From positions 56,621,048 to 56,685,047 of the forward strand of contig NC_054741.1 in the NCBI RefSeq assembly GCF_018143015.1: DNA of 64,000 bases, in the 5' to 3' direction. Within the stretch, counting starts at the first letter, position 1, and each line of letters begins with the position of its first letter. A program made the position numbers and the translations under genes. This stretch comes from Lytechinus variegatus. Taxonomy: Eukaryota; Echinodermata; Echinoidea; Temnopleuroida; Toxopneustidae. Under the pieces are notes generated by a model. The model saw only the letters and a list, made by a program, of their open reading frames with translations, had not been told where the DNA came from and did not search any database. Positions 47,401 to 55,029 of this stretch are shown one piece after another.

Positions 47401-50400
47401 AATGGAAATAAGGAAATGTGATCAACTAACAACTCACTTATGTAGTTTCTCTCCCTTGGTAATGTTTACATTTCAATGTAAACTTTTGCAATTAGTTATT
47501 TCGTAATGTAAGATCAACTGAGAATTGAAATTGTAATGCATGGGGACTGGAATGTTTCCCTTTTGCCATTAAATGCATGAAATAGTATTGTAATCAGAAT
47601 GAACACCTTCATTACAGCCAAAACTTGGGACATTTATAATTGTATGCATTTACCCTAGGTTTCTCTAGAATGCATTGCGAATCAATGACATAGTCCTGTC
47701 AATTGCAACAAACATTTAAGGGATTATGTAAGTACGGTAATAGTAGGCTAACACCTAAATCACTTAAATTCTACTTTAATGTTCATAGTTGCCAAATTTC
47801 AGACAATAGTGAATATAAAATCTCACTTTGTATATCTGTGGTCAAAAGAAAATGCCATTTCTTACAAAAAGGTCCATTTTGAAAATTTTTATTATACTCT
47901 TTTGACCAATTTCTTATGAGCATTCTTGCAGAAATTGCAGAATGTTTATTTCAAATTAATGAATTAAACTTTGTATGTCCACTGCTGAAAGGAAAATGCT
48001 GTCAATGCATAGTCAAACTCTCCATTTTAATACAGTCACTATGTTGGATTGGAGCATTGTCACAGAGTGACTATGCGTTTGAATACGCTGTGTCACCCAG
48101 GGGGGGGGGGGGCACTCAGTAAATAATGCATAGTGGGTATGTGCCGCGGAGGGGACCCCCATTTTTACTCTCAATTTTCCATTCCAAGGCATAGCATTTT
48201 TGTCTTATTGAGAAAAAGAACAAAGAAAGCCGCTCCAAAGCATATCCGTTATGACTATATTTTGTGTCTGTCAGCCAGTGGATTCAGGCCTCAAATATTG
48301 ATTTGTAGCCATTTACAAGAGAGTATGTGCTGTTTATTTCTTGATCCTACACCTTAATGCATCTACTATGAGTTTTCATGTTCAATGATTTTCTTTTAAT
48401 ATGATGATGCTTCCTTTTTATAATACCTGCAGTTTTGTAATAGTAACTTTACAAAATGTGCTCACAAAAGTTGCAAAGCTATGAAACTGTCCTTTTCCAT
48501 TTTTAATGGTTATGACATGTCTAAATTTACCAATTTCATTCAGAAAAATTATTGTGTATCAGAAGTTCAATATTAACCATTCGATTGTCTTTATCTCTAG
48601 AACATTGTTTTATGATTTTGTGTGCCTGGATCATAGAGTAACTAAACTATGCGGTGTGGTTAAAAAAACAACACCCTCTGGTTGGGTATTATATCTGGGC
48701 CCCGTCCTACAGAGAGTTACGATTGATCCAATCAATCATAACTATGGAAATCCATCATAATTTTTTTCTACAGGAAATTTGCAAAATGTCCTTTGTAAAC
48801 AAAGGAGATCACACCAAATTGTCAAGAAATCAATATGATTTTATGGATATACATTCATATCTAGAATTTAAAAAAATTTAACATGGGCATTTTATATAAT
48901 GACTTTGCTGGCTTTTCATAGTTGCAATTGATTGGATCAATCGCAACTCTTTGTAAGACAGGGCCCTGATTGATCCTGTACACTTCAATATTTGTTTACA
49001 TCGTACATCTGTCTCGATGGAATTTCCTTACCATGTGCATGTATATGACACTGGCACCGTTAGTGATCAATAACACTGCACACAGTATATTTATTAATTA
49101 TGTAGAATACATATTCATGTAGAAAAGAACATATGTGATTGACATGCGCTGCAATGCCTTGATCATATTTCATCATGCGTAAGGAATTTGTTCATGAACA
49201 AACATCACGTGAACTTATTGACATATTGTAAAAGAATTAAATTGCATTTCATTTTTTGTCTCACCTGCGAAGCAAAGTGAGACTATAGGCGCCGCTTTTC
49301 CGACGGCGGCGGCGGCGTCAACATCAAATCTTAACCTGAGGTTAAGTTTTTGAAATGACGTCATAACTTAGAAAGTATATGGACCTAGTTAATAAAACTT
49401 GGCCATAAGGTTAATCAAGTATTACTGAACATCCTATTAGAGTTTCATGTCACATGACCAAGGTCAAAGGTCATTTAGGGTCAATGAACTAAGACCATGT
49501 TGGAGGAATCAACATCGAAATCTTAACCTGAGGTTAAGTTTTTGAAATGTCATCATAACTTAGAAAATATATGGACCTAGTTCATGAAACTTGGACATAA
49601 GGTTAATCAAGTATCACTGAACATCCGGCATGAGTTTCACGTCACATGACCAAGGTCAAAGGTCATTTAGGGTCAATGAACTTTGGCCGAATTGGGGATA
49701 TCTGTTGAATTCCCATCATAACTTTGAAAGTTTATGGATCTGATTCATGAAACTTGGACATAATAGTAATCAAGCATCACTGAACATTTTGTGCAAGTTT
49801 CAGGTCTCATGATTAAGGTCAAAGGTCATTTAGGGTCAATGAACTTTGGCCGAATCGGGGGGTATCTGTTGAATTACCATCATAACTTTGAAAGTTTATT
49901 GGTCTAGTTCATTAAACTTGGACATTAGAGTAATTAAGTATCTCTAAACATCCTGTGCGCGTTTCAGGTCACATGACCAAGGTCAAAGGTCAATGAACTT
50001 TGGCCGAATTGGGTGTATCTGTTGAATTACCATCATAACTTTGAAAGTTTATGGATCTCATTCATGAAACTTGTACATAAGAGTAATCAAGTATCACTGA
50101 ACATCCTGTGCGAGTTTCAGGTCACATGATCAAGGTCAAAGGTCATGTAAGGTCAATGAACTTTGGCCATGTTGGGGTTTTTTGTTGAATAACCATCATA
50201 TCTCTGTAAGTTTATTGGTCTAGTTCATAAAAAGTGGACATAAGAGTAACCATGTATCACTGAACATCTTGTGCGAGTTAGAGTAGTATTCAAAGTCAGC
50301 ACTGCTGCTATAATGAACCGCGTGATGCAGGTGAGACGGCCAGAGGCATTCCACTTGTTTAAACATGACTAGCCGGTGTAGCCACCTGTGTAAATATGCA

Positions 50401-53400
50401 CAACATTGATTTGTATTCCTAGTATGAATAATCTGAATGTATTATAAAAGTACAGAAAATTGTATTTATTGAGCTCAAAATGGTAATATAAATTCTGTAC
50501 TATGACGTCATTGACATTATCCAAGCTGCACATGAAATATCAATTATTGACCTACAAGATATGTAATGATATTTTCAGGCACCTTTCCTTGTCATAAGTA
50601 GTTTCAGATCTATATTTTGACTGATTTTCAAGATTGAGGTCTGATATATGACATATATGGCATATAGAGCATGACCCCAGTCAGCCAAATTAGATTTCTA
50701 GTTATGGCATATACATATATATATATATATCTAATTACATGCTGATGTAGCTGCATTTCATATGCCGTAAACTTTGATTTGATATGTGTATCCATAATTG
50801 TTTATGTCATAGGCTATTTATCAAATCAGAATACAGAAACCTACATTATACCAGTGATGTATAGTACAATATTAGTATATTTCTGCATATTTGTTTTATT
50901 TGTTATATTCTACTCCCCTCCGTATGCTTTTGAAAAATTGATAACTTCTTTCAATGAGTAGATTGCCAAATGATCAGAAAATACAAATTTAGGACTCCAA
51001 TCACAATGTATTTCTAGGTAAAGGATATACAGTAAAGCATAACATGTTGAATTTATGAAAAAAAATATCCCAACATTATTCATTAAACCGATTATGTTAG
51101 GTGTTGGTAATTTGAAAGATATGAAAGCATAAATTCACACTTTGGTTTCTTTCCCCTATTGAATGGATGTAAAATGTATCATTTTCCCTGTTGTCAAAAT
51201 ATTTCTCGGATGTCATCCTTCAGAGATTGATTGAATGTTTTCCTGCACTAATCATCAATGTAATTGCATTGCATTCCTGGAAAAAATCTCATCTTATTAA
51301 GTGAAATACCATATTGGAATTTGATAGATGACTACCAACTACTAATTGCATGATTATTTGGATTACTCTTTCTCTGAAATTTCTGTCCATCATGATAAAA
51401 TTTCATCTACCACACAAATTCCAATGAATCATTTTTAGTTTATTATCTCTTTTAATCATGTTCATGATAGGTCCATGATGTAATGTTATCAAGACTGATT
51501 CATGAAGTAAATCTTGCCCCTCATGAATAAATATTAGGCCTACTTTTGCCATCATCGTGTGATATTTACGATCCAACAAAAGTGGGTAAATGGCCCTGTT
51601 TTCAATAAAGATTTTATTTATTATTACCTATAGTTGCCTTACAAGATGACACCCATCCTTCCATATGATGATAGCAATGATGATTTTGATGATATTGGTG
51701 ATGATATCAGTGTTATGTCGCTCGGTTTAGATGTATTCAACAAACCTCTCCCCGGCGATGATCTAAACAGGATTCCCAGATTTCCTCCGCCTACCAAACT
51801 CCCTCAACTCAAGATACCAGGAAAGGTATTTTACACCTTGGGCCGGTAACATTTACCCTTGGCAATCTTCTTAGAACATTTTTTTTTACAATTGATTGCA
51901 ATGACTATATTGTGTACAACTAATCGTGAAAACCATGCATACGATTAATGGCTAACCTTTGTGTTACGGGACCCAGATGATCCAACAATTCGGTGTCAAT
52001 CTCTGTATTGATTTTTTTAATGTCACTTTAAAAAATGATTTCAATGATCATTATTAGGCAACCTCTTTAATTCATGTATTAAATATGCATTCTAAATTTT
52101 CCCCTGAATTCGCATCCTTTTTTTCACGAAAGAGAAGTTTCACCTACACCTTAGTTTTCAAAGTGCAGTGATAAAGCGTCAATAAGTGCACAATACTTAT
52201 GTGTGCATCTTAAAGAATTTCTTTTATTTTATGAATGTCATTGTTGGCACATGTATGCTTTAGTGACTTCCAGCCTTAGTTAATTTTTGATTAACCATAA
52301 AGTCATTATTCATAACAATCATTTTTATAACAGTTGTTACATTAAATGCAATAGTTTTGATGATTCACACCATCTGCTTATATTGTTTCTTACAAATCAA
52401 AAATCTCCAGACCATGACCATTCTACATAGGATTGTTTGCATAAATACATTTCTTAAGATTTGAATTCTGTAGTGAAATGATTAAAGAGTCCTTTGCAAT
52501 TTTTATACTTGATTGTTGTTTTTTGTATTAATTATGCCTAAAAATAGCTTATGATCGTTAATTCTAAGGAGCATTCAAATAACCGTGGCTTCTATTTCAA
52601 GTTTCCTAGCTCCCACTAATTTTGTTCTTGTTTGTGCATATGTGCATTTTTTTCTTATTTTTGCTTTGTGCACATGTGCATATTTCAGAATGGAAAATAT
52701 GTAAATCGAATCTCTTGATTTATAATATCAATTTTCAGAAGAGGCATTCACGGTCGCCAGTCAAAACTCCAAGATCTAATGATTGGAAGCATATTTTCCA
52801 AGGTCCCACATCAAAGCTAGCATGGGTATGTAAGACTTCCTCATATATGTGTTGTATTATATACACGCACTCTCAAACAAGAAGGTAATTTTTGTCCTAC
52901 TAAGTTGAACATTATGAATTATATGATGACTATTTTTTAGCCTTTCTCTATCTCATGATAATACAAATGCAAATTACCTGTTAAATTCAGCCATGTTTAA
53001 TGCTTTGAAACATAACTGGCTATGTTCTGCTTCTCTTATATACTTTTCACATTGCATTTCCTTAACCCCATACTATCCTTAATTTTTTCGATTCACACTG
53101 TCTTTCTTAACCCCATACTATCTGCTCAACCGTGGTTAATGCCTTAACCCGGACTATCCCTCAGCTCATGAATATTGATGGTTTTACCAAACAGAGCGTG
53201 ATTAACGTGCAATTCGACTTCTGTGATTGGCTAATGCTTAGCCCCACTTTCCTTAGCCCTGTTTCGTTTTCACACTGCATCTCTTAGCACCGCAATTGTG
53301 GTGCTAGCACCACAATAAGCCGGCTAACCCTGCTTTTTTGCAGGGCCAGATAGTACCGTACTATTTACCGTGCTAGCCCACTTTGCTAAAACGTAGTGTG

Positions 53401-54134
53401 AAAACGAAGTGGGCTAAGCTTAACCCCGGGAAATTGGTGGGGCTAAGACCCCCCTTAGCCCCACCAATTTAGGACAAAAAGTGCAGTGTGAAAAGCATAT
53501 TCTTGCTATTTATCTTACATTTTGGCTTGCAGTTATTCTCTCTCTTGCTGTCTGTGCCTTTTCTCTTTTTCTATTTATCTACCCTTCTCTGTCTATCTCT
53601 CTTCCTTGCATGTTGTGTCTCAGTATCTGATCTCTCTATCACTCTCACTCTTTCTCTCTCTCTCTGCCCCTCTCTACTTCCCCCCATTTTCACTTTTCAT
53701 TACCTCAGCTCTTTGTCTGCAAGCCACTTGACCAAAGGTCTCACAAGACCCTCAGTCTGAAGTGAACCCTTCAATCACTCTGATTGTTTATGCCGATCCA
53801 GAAACCAGATCATAATAAGACTCTACTGCCATTTGATCACCAAATTTACCTCAATATTTCAAATCAGGATGATTGACAGTGGTCATACATATTTCACTTT
53901 CAGCTCATGATATACTGGTTGGTATATAAACATGTGCATGTAAGTAATTAAAAAAAGCAAATGATACAGTACTTTGACGTAAGCTCCAATTATACATTAT
54001 GAATTTTCTTCATGCAGTCCGGTTCCGTTAAGAAGGAGAAGAAGAGACTGAAACGTCTGTCAAAGCTCGCCAAGTTCTCTGAAATGAAGCTTCCAGGGAT
54101 AAAGACCACAAGAGTAACCAAGATAGCTCTTTAG
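32408..54134 (+). CDS. TMEM145: TMEM145/GPR180-family seven-transmembrane protein, 17 exons traced
   Basis: The exons form one continuous frame of about 660 codons ending in TAG. The luminal part carries four Cys and N-linked sequons (NLS, NVT). It aligns by spacing with TMEM145 as recalled: GTIKSHKDVVF against GNLSSKEDWVF, NQWPF against SQWPA, YFFNLANCHGG against WYIALSKCGG. Seven hydrophobic segments follow, then NKSFPFH, the counterpart of NKNFPYH after TM7. GYTVTR favours TMEM145 over GPR180 (GWTIVR). The family (GPR180-TMEM145 transmembrane domain, GOLD-like luminal domain) works in the secretory pathway or cell surface; the TMEM145 ligand is not known to me. The ~250-residue tail has Pro-rich, acidic and Lys-rich blocks, and the predicted protein is longer than human TMEM145 (about 490). 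The signal-peptide exon is missing upstream. Confidence 0.88.
32699..32910. mobile_element. Short TIR element with GTGTCCGGAC ends
   Basis: GGGTGGTGTGTCCGGACGAT on the left is inverse to AAGTGTCCGGACACCCGACC on the right. About 200 bases of AT-rich DNA lie between. Non-autonomous; family not assigned. Confidence 0.6.
33835..35199. mobile_element. Large palindromic Tc1/mariner-like non-autonomous element, 1.37 kb
   Basis: It starts CAGTGCGTATAAAAAAAAAC and ends with the inverse, GTTTTTTTTTATACGCACTG, flanked by TA on both sides. Arms of at least 300 bases pair inversely (TTCATGCTTGAGCGAACACG with CGTGTTCGCTCAAGCATGAA; GAGGCTTGCGCCAAAAT with ATTTTGGCGCAAGCCTC; AGCAGACTTCCTCTTAA with TTAAGAGGAAGTCTGCT). 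The CAGTG start and TA target fit Tc1/mariner. The middle (about 34310-34520) resembles the inside of the hAT-like insert at 61671-62432. A 108-codon frame at 35039-35365 is made by the arm plus the next gene exon and is not a gene. Confidence 0.88.
35284..35361 (+). CDS. TMEM145: TMEM145-like exon
   Basis: 78 bases, phase 0 to 0, acceptor CTTTATTCCAG and donor GTAAGT. It encodes DVVFLDSFAYG and LRFKFFFPS of the luminal domain. Confidence 0.88.
35594..35674 (+). CDS. TMEM145: TMEM145-like exon
   Basis: 81 bases, phase 0 to 0, acceptor TTCTACGCAG and donor GTAAGT. It encodes NYELVMFGDSVNQWPF, aligning with the NILLYFDDPSQWP stretch of TMEM145. Confidence 0.9.
36470..36571 (+). CDS. TMEM145: TMEM145-like exon
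   Basis: 102 bases, phase 0 to 0, acceptor TTTGTTCTTAG and donor GTAAAG. It encodes SCTEKVSKIIDPSFKVNLSE and a second Cys (QCKVTW), plus an NLS glycosylation sequon. Confidence 0.9.
37034..37720. repeat. Intronic tandem repeat, four diverged units of 163-189 bp
   Basis: Units start with TTAATATCTTCATCAGATAA (one variant ...CATTGGATAA) at 37034, 37197, 37367 and 37556. Shared later words are GCTCAATTCATG, TCTTATTGAGG and ACTGCAGTTGATG. The last unit is cut by the hAT MITE at 37716. A weaker TCTTCACCTGATAGCAG at about 38045 may be an outlying remnant. Confidence 0.85.
37716..37828. mobile_element. hAT MITE, 113 bp, with perfect 8-bp target duplication
   Basis: Ends CAGTGGCGGACCGTGACC and GGTCACAGTCCGCCACTG are near-perfect inverted repeats. 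The pairing runs about 48 bases with few mismatches, leaving a small loop. The flanks are AACATCAT on both sides (37708-37715 and 37829-37836). CAGTGGCGGA ends and an 8-bp duplication are diagnostic of the hAT superfamily. The high arm identity suggests a young insertion. Confidence 0.96.
37840..38800. other. Intronic DNA, no recognised feature
   Basis: AT-rich intron sequence of the TMEM145-like gene. The 120-codon frame at 37881-38243 has no coding-like features and overlaps no splice-consistent exon. Confidence 0.4.
38807..38984 (+). CDS. TMEM145: TMEM145-like exon
   Basis: 178 bases, starts in phase 0 after ATCAAAATAG and ends in phase 1 at donor GTAAGT. It encodes WLLCRGYKDFSSNKR, YFFNLANCHGG, then WNVTYRLHMTNG and LEREFSYDER. 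An internal TGTGCAG is a decoy acceptor that would break the frame. Confidence 0.9.
39453..39524 (+). CDS. TMEM145: TMEM145-like exon (TM1)
   Basis: 72 bases, two bases of a Tyr codon then LMVTDLGFLFSYLGIFLVAT, the first membrane segment; donor GTATGT. Confidence 0.92.
40511..40660 (+). CDS. TMEM145: TMEM145-like exon (TM2)
   Basis: 150 bases, acceptor GTGTTGCAG. It encodes LFRKHLLHVTYRLFYLS, corresponding to the LLHTTYKMFM of TMEM145, then TM2 and the first loop with FSNNGISLPRLNNSG. Confidence 0.93.
41447..41525 (+). CDS. TMEM145: TMEM145-like exon (TM3)
   Basis: 79 bases, acceptor ACATTTTCAG and donor GTGAGT. It encodes TM3 and SKGYTVTR, the counterpart of GKGFTVTR in TMEM145. Confidence 0.93.
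41648..41771. mobile_element. Short palindromic MITE, family C, copy 1
   Basis: GGGCTTCATAACACAAAGCT on the left pairs with AACCTTTGTGTTACGGAGCC on the right, around an ATTGATTCCATGGACTACAA centre. A relative is at 51838-51975. Confidence 0.75.
41967..42136 (+). CDS. TMEM145: TMEM145-like exon (TM4-TM5)
   Basis: 170 bases, acceptor TTCCACACAG and donor GTATTT. It encodes ARMSFNGSIQLAILCLLYAV and the start of TM5 (VAAGSIICRIAG). Confidence 0.93.
42530..42803 (+). mobile_element. tRNA-derived SINE, plus strand
   Basis: The tRNA-like head has A box TGGTCTAGTGGTT and B box GGTTCAAATCC. The body has CACAATGTGCTGCACTCGAC, GGGTACCGG and CTGTGCACACCAGGATCGG, and the end is AT-rich. Same family as 25385-25657. 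It is not a functional tRNA gene because the anticodon arm and acceptor pairing are not maintained. Confidence 0.92.
42977..43136 (+). CDS. TMEM145: TMEM145-like exon (TM6)
   Basis: 160 bases, acceptor TTCTTCTACAG and donor GTACAG. It encodes TLRGVYFTVKRHRNKLAFYL, then PFACFFSLWFMIEPVALI, matching the [20 protein letters not shown] region. Confidence 0.94.
43504..43624 (+). CDS. TMEM145: TMEM145-like exon (TM7)
   Basis: 121 bases in the frame set by the previous exon. It encodes LILNGLQLLTAFLGHTYFLF and NKSFPFHFPVSK, aligning with VNGIQLGIHLYAHGVFL and NKNFPYHVRTS. An open frame in another phase over the same DNA is a shadow. Acceptor ACCTTGATGAAG is weak; donor GTCTGT is non-optimal. Confidence 0.85.
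43856..43935. repeat. Simple repeat, CTTT and TTTATTCATTTATTTG units
   Basis: A pyrimidine CTTT run turns into TTATTCATTTATTTGTTTG-type units. Confidence 0.8.
44822..44941 (+). CDS. TMEM145: TMEM145-like exon (tail 1)
   Basis: 120 bases, phase 0 to 0, acceptor CATGATTTCAG and donor GTAAAT. It encodes VGVLPPSEGVGSLYKPSEEH, then YDVFSNGSPNSARGAVKSVN. First exon of the cytosolic tail. Confidence 0.8.
44995..45297. mobile_element. Palindromic MITE, 303 bp
   Basis: GGCCCGTACTCTTAAGTCAG on the left pairs with CTGACTTCAAAATACGGGCC on the right; GGTTTAACTTAGACC pairs with the inverse GAGTTTAAGTTAAACC. Confidence 0.85.
45456..45650. mobile_element. Probable MITE with TGACATTTGCTCC ends
   Basis: TGACATTTGCTCCAGCGACA on the left resembles the inverse of GAGCAAATGTCACAGGAGCA on the right. 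A 103-codon frame spans it and is considered accidental. Confidence 0.55.
46442..46606 (+). CDS. TMEM145: TMEM145-like exon (tail 2)
   Basis: 165 bases, phase 0 to 0, donor GTGAGT. It encodes SCSSDPIIPPPVFLHEASFD, ending PTPPKEFKSQPDH. The acceptor TTCAAATGTAG was chosen because it keeps phase 0; a second AG 12 bases on would not. Confidence 0.75.
47182..47253 (+). CDS. TMEM145: TMEM145-like exon (tail 3, 72 bp)
   Basis: 24 codons, phase 0 to 0, acceptor CTTACCCTTTAG and donor GTAACA. It encodes LLVTSPVGGFSVFCAMAE. Confidence 0.75.
48095..48360. repeat. Interspersed repeat with GGGCACTCAGTAAATAATGC
   Basis: A G-run followed by GCACTCAGTAAATAATGCAT, AGTGGGTATGTGCCGCGGAG and GGGACCCCCATTTTTACTC looks like a repeat-family fragment. 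Only one copy is in the window, so the call rests on general impression. Confidence 0.35.
48697..48966. mobile_element. Palindromic MITE, family B, copy 3
   Basis: GGGCCCCGTCCTACAGAGAG on the left pairs with CTCTTTGTAAGACAGGGCCC on the right; GATTGATCCAATCAATC pairs with GATTGGATCAATCGC. Confidence 0.9.
49252..50361 (+). mobile_element. 1.1-kb element with tandem units carrying DR1 motifs, copy 1
   Basis: It begins TTTTTGTCTCACCTGCG and ends GCAGGTGAGACGGCC...CATTCCACTTGTTT, so GTCTCACCTGC and GCAGGTGAGAC are 11-base inverted repeats near the ends. The start is GC-rich (GCGCCGCTTTTCCGACGGCG). The inside is about six tandem units of 153-192 bp. Five hold a perfect AGGTCAAAGGTCA, at 49461, 49653, 49816, 49980 and 50133, often followed by TTTAGGGTCAATGAAC. 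AGGTCA-N-AGGTCA is the DR1 site bound by RXR/HNF4-type nuclear receptors; binding here is inference. No transposase. A second copy is at 56686-59106. Confidence 0.88.
50400..51600. other. Intronic DNA, no recognised feature
   Basis: AT-rich intron with an (AT)n run at about 50716-50731. No exon or repeat family was recognised. Confidence 0.4.
51634..51825 (+). CDS. TMEM145: TMEM145-like exon (tail 4)
   Basis: 192 bases, phase 0 to 0, acceptor ATTACCTATAG and donor GTATTT. An acidic block, YDDSNDDFDDIGDDISVMSL, is followed by a Pro-rich RIPRFPPPTKLPQLKIPGK. Confidence 0.82.
51838..51975. mobile_element. Short palindromic MITE, family C, copy 2
   Basis: TTGGGCCGGTAACATTTACC on the left is weakly inverse to TAACCTTTGTGTTACGGGAC on the right. 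The right end is almost the same as that of 41648-41771. Confidence 0.65.
52739..52825 (+). CDS. TMEM145: TMEM145-like exon (tail 5)
   Basis: 87 bases, phase 0 to 0, acceptor TCAATTTTCAG and donor GTATGT. A basic stretch KRHSRSPVKTPRSNDWKH is followed by GPTSKLAW. RSPVKTP resembles a proline-directed phosphorylation site; this is inference. Confidence 0.82.
53043..53496. mobile_element. TIR element with CTTTTCACATTGCA ends, 454 bp
   Basis: Left CTTTTCACATTGCATTTC and right AGTGCAGTGTGAAAAG are inverse. TTAGCCCCAC, GGGGCTAAG and GCTAACC/GGTTAGC words recur in both directions. GC-richer than the intron around it. Non-autonomous. Confidence 0.8.
53540..53700 (+). repeat. CT-rich tract in the last intron
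   Basis: Degenerate CTCTCT and CTTTCTC repeats about 320 bases before the last exon; Leu/Ser-rich frames here are by-products. Confidence 0.75.
54018..54134 (+). CDS. TMEM145: TMEM145-like last exon (tail 6)
   Basis: 117 bases, phase 0, acceptor CTTCATGCAG. A Lys-rich SGSVKKEKKRLKRLSKLAKF is followed by MKLPGIKTTRVTKIAL and TAG at 54132. A candidate AATAAA lies at 54837-54842. Confidence 0.85.
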   Translation, partial: SGSVKKEKKRLKRLSKLAKFSEMKLPGIKTTRVTKIAL

Positions 54135-54229
54135 ACCGTGATGCTAGCAGCTCCTCGAATTATATCTTTTTCAAGTTCCTGTATATCAGTTGAGATCTCC
54201 TCACTAGTATTTCCTCCAAGTTTGGTCTA

Positions 54230-54680
54230 GTTCCACAAAGAAGGAAATGAAATGAATAGACTGTTCGAGAATCCTTCAAATTCTTGCAAGTTCTTTGAAA
54301 AAAATATCAATCTTTCAGGTATAAAGACCACAACAGAGTAACCACGGAAGACCTCTAGACCTTGATACTAACTACTCTTGGCATCAAACTAGCGTTTCTG
54401 GATATCAAGTTGTAAGAAGGATAGGAAGAGGAAGATACTGAAGAGTCATGCAAAGGCTACAAAGTCCTTCAAACACAGTCTACAAGGGGTGAAAACCTTG
54501 AGCAATGAGTTAAATATTCCTGGTATCAAACCTCTTCCATGTATAGATGTTAGTTGATGTCCCAAGAAATGTTTTTCTCAAGTTAAGTTCATCCCATAAA
54601 GGAAACATTGACCCTTAAAGCACAGAACTTGCCAAACTGTCTGAAATCACTCTATCAGCATTAAAAACCAGAGTCATTGG
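54230..54680 (+). repeat. Three decayed tandem copies of the terminal exon in the 3' UTR
   Basis: After the stop, sequence like the last exon recurs. Copy 2 (about 54230-54400) has AAGAAGGAAATGAAATG, TTGCAAGTTCTTTGAAA, TCAGGTATAAAGACCACAAC and GAGTAACCACGGAAGACCTC, which parallel the exon's AAGAAGGAGAAGAAGAG, CGCCAAGTTCTCTGAAA, CCAGGGATAAAGACCACAAG and AGTAACCAAGATAGCTC. Copy 3 (about 54405-54560) has AAGGATAGGAAGAGGAAG and ACAAGGGGTGAAAACC. Copy 4 (about 54590-54680) has CTTGCCAAACTGTCTGAAAT and TTAAAAACCAGAGTC. Spacing between matching points is about 222, 168 and 173 bases. None keeps a long open frame. Confidence 0.75.
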
Positions 54681-54809
54681 ACAAACATTTGATTGGTTGA
54701 TAGTGGATTAAATAGAACATATGTCCATGCAACTGCTTATTTGATTGGCAGTACTGAGTTCTGCAATTGATTACAAATTTTGTGCAACTGATCCCGTAAT
54801 AATGACATT

Positions 54810-54895
54810 GTTTACCCCCAATGAAATGCGGATTTGAATAAAAAGAAAAAAAGTCAAAGAAGCATAATGCTGAAAATCTCATCAATTTTAGAATA
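54810..54895 (+). mobile_element. Fragment of MITE family A
   Basis: TTTACCCCCAATGAAATGCG, then GGATTTGAATAAAAAGAAAA, AAGCATAATGCTGAAAATCT and CATCAATTTTAG follow the left end of family A. Confidence 0.5.
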
Positions 54896-55029
54896 CATTT
54901 GTATGTTTCTATAATTCAATCTTTCAAGATTTTATTCATAACATGCCAATTTTCAACAGTGAATGTTTTGATTGTAACTTGTATTATGATGAATTGACAC
55001 AATATTTGTTGGTTTTGGTTTATTATGGA

